Shown piece by piece: positions 1-4,676 of a stretch of DNA of 5,262 nt. Position numbers and translations under genes: made by a program. The notes below the pieces were generated by a model. It saw nothing but the letters and a program-made list of their open reading frames with translations. It was not told the origin of the DNA and did no database searches. Numbering within the stretch: position 1 is the stretch's first letter; each line of letters starts with the position of its first letter. Source of the DNA: Alphaproteobacteria bacterium (GTDB lineage: Bacteria; Pseudomonadota; Alphaproteobacteria; Rhizobiales; Rhizobiaceae); assembly GCA_030428345.1 (NCBI GenBank), contig JAUIBM010000262.1, positions 1-5,262 of the forward strand, read 5' to 3'.

Positions 1-292
1 TTATCGTCCGTCCAGGAACGCCATGCAGTCCGGCAAGGCCAAGACCGCCGACTGGGTGCTGGAGTTCGAGCCGGAGACGGCGCGCAAGATCGAGCCACTG
101 ATGGGCTACACCGCCTCCGCCGACATTCGCCAGCAGATCCGGCTGAAGTTCCCGACCGCCGAAGCTGCCGAGGCCTATTGCCAGCGCAACGGCATTGCAT
201 TCTTCGTGCAGAAGCCCAAGGAGCAGCTGCGCCGCAAGGCGTCCTATTCCGACAATTTCGCCTATGGCCGCAAGACGCCCTGGACGCACTGA
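1..292 (+). CDS. NDUFS4-like complex I accessory subunit (ETC complex I subunit family), 5' partial
   Basis: This is the C-terminal ~96 residues of a small soluble protein of the NDUFS4/ETC complex I subunit family, a peripheral accessory subunit of NADH:ubiquinone oxidoreductase on the cytoplasmic arm. The frame is open from base 2 and reads YRPSRNAMQSGKAKT upstream of and through the ATG at 23. That ATG is therefore probably internal, and the true start lies a few codons left of the window. Family signs are the N-terminal RNAMQSGKAKT stretch, WVLEFEPE, the central PLMGYTASAD segment followed by a run that aligns with the usual Q-R-F positions, AYCQRNGIAF, and the C-terminal SDNFAYGRKTPWTH that ends nearly all members. 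The family is typically about 100 residues, so little is missing. It stops at TGA 290-292, 113 bases before a tRNA. In bacteria this subunit is essentially alphaproteobacterial, which supports the host assignment. The gene looks intact and core. Confidence 0.9.
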   Translation, partial: YRPSRNAMQSGKAKTADWVLEFEPETARKIEPLMGYTASADIRQQIRLKFPTAEAAEAYCQRNGIAFFVQKPKEQLRRKASYSDNFAYGRKTPWTH

Positions 293-366
293 GGCAAGTG
301 CGGGGAGGCGGGTGCGGGAACGCCGCGACGCTTAGGCGCCGCGTTGAAATAGCCGGCTCAAGCCAG

Positions 367-394
367 TTCCCAACTTTCCCGCATTTGCTGTAGA
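367..394 (+). promoter_or_regulatory. possible promoter of tRNA-Arg
   Basis: A TTCCCA box (367-372) and a TGTAGA box (389-394) are separated by 16 bases. The second ends 11 bases before the tRNA's first base at 406, the expected distance for a -10 element giving a very short 5' leader. Both boxes are poor matches to the sigma-70 consensus, so the call rests mainly on position. TTGAAA at 344-349 is a better -35 hexamer but has no -10 at suitable spacing. Confidence 0.3.
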
Positions 395-405
395 ACGGTG
401 CGCAC

Positions 406-482
406 GGTCCCGTAGCTCAGCTGGATAGAGCACCGGCCTTCTAAGCCGATGGTCGCAGGTTCGAATCCTGCCGGGATCGCCA
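406..482 (+). tRNA. tRNA-Arg, anticodon TCT
   Basis: A complete 77-base cloverleaf can be folded by hand. The acceptor stem GGTCCCG (406-412) pairs with CGGGATC (472-478) with one G-T pair. The D arm is GCTC...GAGC. The anticodon stem has a C-A mismatch at the top pair and four good pairs; its loop CTTCTAA (438-444) gives anticodon TCT (440-442), reading AGA arginine codons. The T arm is GCAGG-TTCGAAT-CCTGC. The discriminator is G479 and the CCA end (480-482) is encoded in the genome. Seven T residues at 488-494 follow at once and probably help end transcription. tRNA 3' ends are frequent integration sites for tyrosine integrases. This tRNA is whole, and no second copy of its 3' end was seen elsewhere in the window. 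Confidence 0.96.
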
Positions 483-767
483 ATTGCTTTTTTTGATATC
501 TTACGCAGTCTTCATGCTCGGAAAGATTGCGCAATTTCGTGGGTTTGGGCTTGTGTTGCATGACAATGACGGCCCTTTGCCTGGCGGGAAGAGCGCTGGG
601 GCGGCCAATTCCGTCGATATTTCTCCAGGGCGGCTATTGGGAATCATGGCGCGGTCGATTTGACGGATTCGCCCGTGTTGGCCCTGACAATGGTTCGGGA
701 GACTTTGTCGATTATGGCAGCAGCCGAGTTGGCTCGAACGCGCCTGACCGGCTCGGGAGACAGCGAT

Positions 768-792
768 AAAATCGGAACCTCGCCAAGCGAGG
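768..792 (-). terminator. possible minus-strand terminator hairpin
   Basis: CCTCGC (778-783) and GCGAGG (787-792) form a perfect 6-bp stem with a 3-base loop. On the minus strand the stem is followed by TTCCGATTTT, a broken T tract. It lies about 220 bases past the recombinase stop, so it could be a back-up terminator for the minus-strand operon or a remnant of an older gene end. A 6-bp stem of this kind is expected by chance a few times in a window of this size. Confidence 0.25.
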
Positions 793-976
793 CTACGGCC
801 ATCAGACACAGCCCATTGCGGCATTTTTGTACTGGGTGCCAGGGAGATGTCTGTGGGGTTCGCGATGTCGATCGCTAACGGGCTTCTTCGCCTTAGCCGA
901 TTCCTGTGGTGTGCGGCGCTGCGCATGGCGCCTGTTCATCAAGCTTGCCTTATCCGGCCTGCTCCACCAAACGGCG

Positions 977-995
977 AAACGCCCAATACGGGGCG
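977..995 (-). terminator. possible terminator of the recombinase operon
   Basis: On the minus strand, 20 bases after the recombinase stop, CGCCC and GGGCG (991-995 and 980-984 in plus coordinates) pair as a 5-bp all-GC stem around a 6-base loop. Only three T residues follow (complement of 977-979). A competing 4-bp hairpin, GGCG-AAA-CGCC at 973-983, overlaps it. The position is right for an intrinsic terminator, but the short stem and T tract make it weak. Confidence 0.35.
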
Positions 996-1015
996 CGGGA
1001 AACAAGTGGTGACGT

Positions 1016-2938
1016 TCATCGCATCGGTAATACCAGACGCTGTTTCTCCCAAGACGTTGCCAAGGGCCTCACAGCCCTCAGCTTCTCGACCGTCAGTTCG
1101 GGCGGTTGCTCGCCCCTGATTATCATTTCCACAATCGTCGGGCTGAGGAAGGCCAGAGTTATGCTCCGCGAAACTTCCGCCTGATCGAGCCCCTCGGCGC
1201 CGGCGATCTCGGCAAGGCTGTTTCGGTGGCCGCTGCGTAACTCCTCGAACCATCGTCTTGCCGTTGCGACAAGGGAAATGAGGTGAGGATCCGGCTCGCA
1301 CGTCTCAGTGTCGATCTTGCCGACCACAAGGCGTACCTGTTTGCCGCAGCGAAGCGTGTGCGCCGGAATGATCCTTCGGAGCTGGTTCGGGTCGGACAAC
1401 GTGATTGTCAGATTGGGCGCCTTCTCCTCAAGGGCCAGCGCAAGTCCTGGCCCATCCAGCAAGAGGCCGATCTTGCGCATGCCGACCTCGACCCGAGCGA
1501 CTAACGTACACGGATGAGGCTTCACGTCAGTGTCTTGCCGATCTTGCTGGTCCGGGGACCGAGAGGCTTGGGGACCCGCCGGCGACCCACCAAGGATGTC
1601 ATTGGCGACCATCTCTCCCGCTGCGAATAGCAGCCCGGTCGAATTCACATCGAGGCCTGTGCCAAATGTGTCGTGCAACCAAGGTTCGTTGCGCAGCAGA
1701 CTTGCCAGTTCGGAAACCACGAGAGCCTCCACGTCGGAAGCGGGAACTCTGATGCCGGCTGCCGCCTCCGCTCGCCTTCCCCGGATCAGAGGAGCAGAAA
1801 CGTAGTAACAATATCGCCTGCCCCTCTTTTTCGAATGGCTTGGCGACATCCGATTGCCGCTGGAATCGAAAATGATGCCTGCCAGCATTGCTTGGCGGCT
1901 GGCGGAAGACGCCCTGCCAGAAATATGCGATCTCGCCCTATCGGTCAGCGCGGCCGCCTGATCCAGTCCCTGTCGGGGCGAACCATCAATCTTCCCGACT
2001 CTGCCGCAGTGCTGGCGCGGTCTCGTCGCTTGCTCCTCCAGTTTTTGTTGCGCGGCGTTCCACATCTCCCGTTCGACGATGGGCTCATGATTGCCCTTGT
2101 GGATTTCGCCACGATGGGTGATTTCGCCAATATACAGACGGTTGCGGAGGATCTGGTAAAGCGCTCCCCGACTGATGCAGACGCCGCCTTCTGTTCGTCC
2201 ATCGCGCCATTTGCGCAGTTTGGAACGAATACCGCATTGATCAACGTAAATCTTCAACTGGTAGATCGACCCAAGCCGCAGATAGGCGCGAAAGATGGTT
2301 CGCACGTTCTGCGCCTCCGTTTCGTTGATCACAAGATTCTTGTCGATGCCGTCATAACCGAGCGGAGGACGGCCCCCCATCCACATTCCTCGCCGTTTGG
2401 ACATGGCAATCTTGTCTCGAATGCGTTCGCCTGCGACCTCTCTTTCGAATTGTGCGAATGAAAGCAGAACGTTGAGCGTGAGGCGCCCCATTGAAGTTGA
2501 GGTATTGAACTGTTGTGTGACCGAGACGAACGAAGCTCCGTGCCGGTCGAAGAGGTCCGTTAGCTTTGCGAAATCTGCGAGGGAGCGGGTAAGTCGATCA
2601 ACCTTGTAGACGACGACGATGTCAACCCGGCCCCCGGCGATATCGCCAAGCAATCTTCTGAGGGCGGGTCGCTCGATGGAGCCGCCCGACAGGCCTCCAT
2701 CATCATAGGCGTCAGGCAGCAGCACCCAGCCCTCGTGCTTCTGGCTGGTGACATAGGCTTCGCAGGCATCGCGCTGCGCATGCAGTGAGTTGTAGCTTAG
2801 CTCCAGCCCCTCGTCGGTCGATTTGCGCGTATATACGGCGCAGCGGAGCCGCCGGGGCTGGTCGGCGCCGCGACCCTTTGGGCGATTGCCCGCTCGAGCG
2901 CGGCTGCGCGAAGCAGGCGACCCTGACGGCTCAATCAT
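1016..2938 (-). CDS. large serine recombinase (site-specific integrase/resolvase superfamily)
   Basis: A 640-residue large serine recombinase, which cuts and rejoins DNA at attachment sites through a 5'-phosphoserine link. The N-terminal resolvase domain spans about residues 32-180. It has the nucleophile motif YTRKSTDEG (Ser40), Gln55-Arg56, DDGGLSGGSIERP (79-91), the core VDRLTRS (113-119), and the GRLTLNVLLSFAQFERE helix (151-167). The recombinase domain follows at about 188-300 (GRPPLGYD, then GALYQILRNRLYIGEI). The zinc-ribbon region at 350-381 keeps its Gly, Arg and Tyr positions but lacks the usual metal-binding cysteines. A helix-turn-helix-like segment lies near 573-615 (SLAEIAGAEGL...AEVSRS), as in related alphaproteobacterial recombinases. 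The start is well bounded: ATG at 2938 overlaps the end of the DUF2924 gene by 8 bases, and an in-frame TGA sits just one codon upstream of it. Residues 1-30 are a basic, low-complexity extension. The frame is undamaged and the catalytic residues are present, so activity is likely. The target site is unknown. Confidence 0.96.
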   Translation of the reverse strand: MIEPSGSPASRSRARAGNRPKGRGADQPRRLRCAVYTRKSTDEGLELSYNSLHAQRDACEAYVTSQKHEGWVLLPDAYDDGGLSGGSIERPALRRLLGDIAGGRVDIVVVYKVDRLTRSLADFAKLTDLFDRHGASFVSVTQQFNTSTSMGRLTLNVLLSFAQFEREVAGERIRDKIAMSKRRGMWMGGRPPLGYDGIDKNLVINETEAQNVRTIFRAYLRLGSIYQLKIYVDQCGIRSKLRKWRDGRTEGGVCISRGALYQILRNRLYIGEITHRGEIHKGNHEPIVEREMWNAAQQKLEEQATRPRQHCGRVGKIDGSPRQGLDQAAALTDRARSHISGRASSASRQAMLAGIIFDSSGNRMSPSHSKKRGRRYCYYVSAPLIRGRRAEAAAGIRVPASDVEALVVSELASLLRNEPWLHDTFGTGLDVNSTGLLFAAGEMVANDILGGSPAGPQASRSPDQQDRQDTDVKPHPCTLVARVEVGMRKIGLLLDGPGLALALEEKAPNLTITLSDPNQLRRIIPAHTLRCGKQVRLVVGKIDTETCEPDPHLISLVATARRWFEELRSGHRNSLAEIAGAEGLDQAEVSRSITLAFLSPTIVEMIIRGEQPPELTVEKLRAVRPLATSWEKQRLVLPMR

Positions 2939-3557
2939 TGTTCAATTCCGGCGCGAAGGGGTCTTGAGCCTCGCTTGAAGCGACCCTGGTGCGGGCTCCG
3001 GTGGCGCCGTGCTCCTTGGAAAAGGGTGCATGCTCGGCGCCAGTCATGTGTCGCCCTCTAGAGGAGGCTTCACCTCCTCGCGGTGGCAAAACGCCGAAGA
3101 AGGCGGGACCGGACCACTTGGTGCCGGTGATGGTCCGGGCGATGTGACTGAGTGACTTGAAACGCTGCCCGTTATGCACGAAGTCGCCACCCTCAACGAC
3201 GACCACCTCGTGCGTGACCCCTTTCCATTCACGCAGCAATCTGGTCCCAGCCTTGTATCTGAACCGGCGCCTGATGCGCGGAGCAGTGGGCGTTCTCGGA
3301 GCCCTATTGTTTTCGTCCGGAGCCGTCCGGCGTCCCAGAGACGCGAGCTTCTTCAGTGCGCCGCCCGATAGGCGGCCAAATGCGCGTTCCTGGATCCGGT
3401 ACCCGACGGCCAAGCTGAGCAACCGCCGGCTCATCATGGATGGTGCAGGGCAGCAATAATGTTGCTCCCAAAGTTCGCGAAGATTGTAAACGTCAAGCCC
3501 ATGCAATTGTTCAAGTTCGATTTCTACCGACGAGGCCATGGTGTTTGTGGAACCCAT
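2931..3557 (-). CDS. DUF2924 domain protein, partner of the serine recombinase
   Basis: A 208-residue basic protein of the DUF2924 family, which has no established function. The N-terminal part (about 10-75) contains ELEQLHGLDVYNLRELWEQ, then RRLLSLAVGYRIQERAFG, probably helical. The conserved part (about 100-155) carries GTRLLREWKGVTHEVVV, GGDFVHNGQRFKSLSHIAR and ITGTKWSGPAFFG, the signature of the family. As I know the family, members are often found beside serine recombinases and phage-like genes, as here. Residues 156-208 are a Gly/Ala/Arg-rich tail beyond the recognisable domain, longer than I expect for the family. The first ATG (3557) has AGGA nine bases upstream and lies 16 bases past the DUF3489 stop. 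Met7 (3539) is an alternative start with no ribosome binding site at the right distance. Its stop overlaps the recombinase start by 8 bases, indicating translational coupling. A role in DNA binding or recombination control is inference only. Confidence 0.88.
   Translation of the reverse strand: MGSTNTMASSVEIELEQLHGLDVYNLRELWEQHYCCPAPSMMSRRLLSLAVGYRIQERAFGRLSGGALKKLASLGRRTAPDENNRAPRTPTAPRIRRRFRYKAGTRLLREWKGVTHEVVVVEGGDFVHNGQRFKSLSHIARTITGTKWSGPAFFGVLPPRGGEASSRGRHMTGAEHAPFSKEHGATGARTRVASSEAQDPFAPELNND
3045..3080 (-). promoter_or_regulatory. hairpin with buried Shine-Dalgarno match and possible internal start
   Basis: Inside the DUF2924 gene, GAGGAGG (3061-3067) and CCTCCTC (3073-3079) form a perfect 7-bp stem with a 5-base loop. 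On the minus strand the stem contains AGGAGGTGA (complement of 3070-3078), a full nine-base match to the 16S anti-Shine-Dalgarno sequence. Just downstream TAGAGGGCGACAC leads into an in-frame ATG (3047, Met171 of DUF2924). That start would give a 38-residue C-terminal fragment. It could be a real internal start, a translational pause site, or a relic of an old gene junction. No direct evidence favours one. Confidence 0.3.
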
Positions 3558-3573
3558 TATCCTCGATCCTTGC

Positions 3574-4335
3574 TCAATTTATTTGATACAGGCGAACGCC
3601 GTCGCCGTTCGTCGTGCTGACGATCTTCAGGCCGAGCTTCTTCTTTACGACTCCCGACAGGAACCCCCTCACGGAATGCGCCTGCCATCCACTCGCCGCC
3701 ATCATTTCGTTGATCGACGCGCCTCCGCTTGTTCCGAGAAGTGTCAATATCCGCGCGCCTTTGCTGCCTGCGCGAATCGAGGTGCGCTGCGAGGCAGGAT
3801 TGGCCAACTGAGTATCGTAAGTTGATTGCGGCGCGATCGAAACACTGACAGACATCTCGCCGCCCGCCGCAGTGTCTGAGGCCAATTTGGCGGAATCAGG
3901 GGGTGACCGGTATTCAGCAGCACTCTGCGCGTTCTCTCTACCTGGTATCGGCATCCCTAGCTCCAAGGACGATATTGCGTCGGCCTCCGGCCTCGCCACC
4001 AGTCCACCACCGGCTTCGAGCGAATGAGGTTGCTCCATTTCGCAATCCGGATCGGCCTCATCGCCTTCGAGTCCGATGGCTATGAGGCCGGCACGGCTGA
4101 CGCGCAATTGCACGCGATCACCGTCGCGGCTTCGTCGCCAGGGGGATGCGCAATCCTCGATCGTGCTGGTTTCCTCGACGAGCCCGCCAATGACCAATGC
4201 GTTGATGACATTCGTCAGCGCCGCTCCCCGTGCCTTAAGTGTCTTCGGGGTCGGCAGAACGTTGAGATCGTCACGTGCGGCCGCATTGGCGAGGATTGCC
4301 AGTTGGGTGTCGGAAAGGGTGCGAGGGGGCCTCAT
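3574..4335 (-). CDS. DUF3489 domain protein, first gene of the recombinase operon
   Basis: A 253-residue protein with two small domains joined by a long linker. The N-terminal part (1-92) looks like a winged-helix fold: LSDTQLAILANAAARDD, then LKARGAALTNVINALVIGGLVEE, then VQLRVSRAGLIAIG. Residues 93-187 are polar, low-complexity linker. The C-terminal part (about 188-253) is the DUF3489 domain: GSKGARILTLL, GASINEMMAASGWQ, a likely recognition helix SVRGFLSGVVKKKLGLKI, and the wing GDGVRLYQIN. The family's biochemical function is not established to my knowledge. The fold suggests DNA binding, which would fit a regulator of the operon or an accessory or direction factor for the recombinase (inference). 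The start at 4335 has GGAG seven bases upstream. The gene is first of three, with a 16-base gap to DUF2924. It is first in line from the repeat-rich divergent region, so self-regulation through an operator there is plausible. Confidence 0.88.
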   Translation of the reverse strand: MRPPRTLSDTQLAILANAAARDDLNVLPTPKTLKARGAALTNVINALVIGGLVEETSTIEDCASPWRRSRDGDRVQLRVSRAGLIAIGLEGDEADPDCEMEQPHSLEAGGGLVARPEADAISSLELGMPIPGRENAQSAAEYRSPPDSAKLASDTAAGGEMSVSVSIAPQSTYDTQLANPASQRTSIRAGSKGARILTLLGTSGGASINEMMAASGWQAHSVRGFLSGVVKKKLGLKIVSTTNGDGVRLYQIN

Positions 4336-4371
4336 GGTGGTGCTCCGGCTTGTGCCCCCGCACCGGCCGAA

Positions 4372-4392
4372 GCCCGGAGTGATTTTCCGGGC
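4372..4392. repeat. 7-bp inverted repeat, possible operator or leader hairpin of the recombinase operon
   Basis: GCCCGGA (4372-4378) and TCCGGGC (4386-4392) are perfect inverted repeats with a 7-base spacer, 36 bases upstream of the DUF3489 start. On DNA this is a dyad suitable for a dimeric regulator; in the minus-strand transcript it would be a stable leader hairpin. It has no T tract, so it does not look like a terminator. A second small dyad, CTTGT/ACAAG (4395-4399 and 4408-4412), lies just upstream in the minus-strand direction. Confidence 0.4.
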
Positions 4393-4427
4393 GTCTTGTA
4401 CGCTGTGACAAGCGCTACGATAACCAC

Positions 4428-4456
4428 ATGAGTGCGTGGATGGTCGCGACAGTCAA
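4428..4456 (-). promoter_or_regulatory. possible promoter of the DUF3489-DUF2924-recombinase operon
   Basis: On the minus strand TTGACT (complement of 4451-4456) is a good -35 hexamer. The sequence 17 bases later, ACTCAT (complement of 4428-4433), matches only half of a -10 consensus. The start of transcription would fall roughly 85 bases upstream of the DUF3489 ATG, leaving the 4372-4392 hairpin in the leader. The assignment is weak. Confidence 0.2.
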
Positions 4457-4457
4457 G

Positions 4458-4470
4458 CTAATCCCTAATC
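4458..4470. repeat. tandem CTAATC repeat (GATTAGGGATTAG on minus strand)
   Basis: CTAATC occurs at 4458-4463 and again at 4465-4470 with one C between, giving a 7-base period. It lies directly upstream of the TTGACT box on the minus strand, where a regulator of the recombinase operon could bind. It may also be coincidence. Confidence 0.3.
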
Positions 4471-4494
4471 AGTGTGCGTGAAGCATGCGAGAAT

Positions 4495-4540
4495 GTGGCT
4501 CACCGCGCCTTCTGGGGTCCGAGCCACCCGAATACCCCAG
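4495..4540. repeat. two interlocking 7-bp inverted repeats (pseudoknot topology)
   Basis: GTGGCTC (4495-4501) pairs with GAGCCAC (4521-4527), and CTGGGGT (4512-4518) pairs with ACCCCAG (4534-4540). All four arms are perfect and do not overlap, and their order is A-B-A'-B'. In RNA this is an H-type pseudoknot with loops of 10, 2 and 6 bases; in DNA it gives two nested dyads centred 15 bases apart. The 46-base span is similar to that of a serine-recombinase attachment site, but a simple single-centre dyad is not seen. The function is unknown. Confidence 0.45.
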
Positions 4541-4676
4541 CCTGACATCTTCAACGTCACGTCAAATTGATCATGACACTGTTTCAAGCGCGCGCAGCAC
4601 CAATATTTTCTGATCCATCGAACCGCCATATGGGCTAATTAATACCTATAGGGAACCTATTCAGGTCGGGAATTGC

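Larger units (their letters stand above)
483..1015. other. 533-base stretch without a convincing gene
   Basis: Between the tRNA and the recombinase stop there are several open frames of 60 to 141 codons on both strands. None has a recognisable protein motif, a well-placed ribosome binding site or a sensible composition, and they overlap one another. What can be seen is the T tract after the tRNA and two hairpins (778-792 and 980-995) that could terminate minus-strand transcription. No repeat of the tRNA 3' end, insertion sequence end or long inverted repeat was found. The stretch may contain one end of the recombinase module and a decayed flank, but nothing here proves it. Confidence 0.6.
4336..4676. 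promoter_or_regulatory. 341-base divergent intergenic region
   Basis: This gap separates two genes reading away from each other, so it should hold at least two promoters: minus strand for the recombinase operon, plus strand for the sugar transferase. It contains no convincing gene. It holds perfect 7-bp inverted repeats at 4372-4392 and 4495-4540 and a tandem heptamer at 4458-4470. GTGCGTG occurs as a direct repeat at 4432-4438 and 4474-4480, and ACCTAT twice at 11-base spacing (4644-4649 and 4655-4660). The right third (about 4600-4660) is clearly more AT-rich than its neighbours, as expected near a promoter. Confidence 0.6.

Noticed and set aside
501..926. 141-codon minus-strand open frame between tRNA and recombinase
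   Set aside because: No recognisable motif, no good ribosome binding site, composition rich in Arg, Ser and Pro as in random high-GC frames, and it overlaps other equally poor frames.
847..1119. plus-strand frame with a slightly hydrophobic start (MSVGFAMSIANGLL)
   Set aside because: It runs into and antisense to the recombinase 3' end. The purine-rich stretch abuts the ATG with no spacing, and no homologous family comes to mind.
1673..2461. 262-codon open frame on the plus strand inside the recombinase gene
   Set aside because: It lies wholly antisense to a well-supported recombinase, shows no family motif, and is the kind of long shadow frame expected opposite a high-GC gene.
1004..4560. 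GTGACGTT near the recombinase stop (1008-1015) and its complement AACGTCAC (4553-4560) as possible element ends
   Set aside because: Only eight bases match and the flanks diverge, which is too short to call terminal inverted repeats.
4640..4653. TAATACCTATAGGG resembles both ends of a phage T7 promoter
   Set aside because: The central six bases of the T7 promoter are missing, so the spacing is wrong. Resemblance is probably chance in an AT-rich leader.
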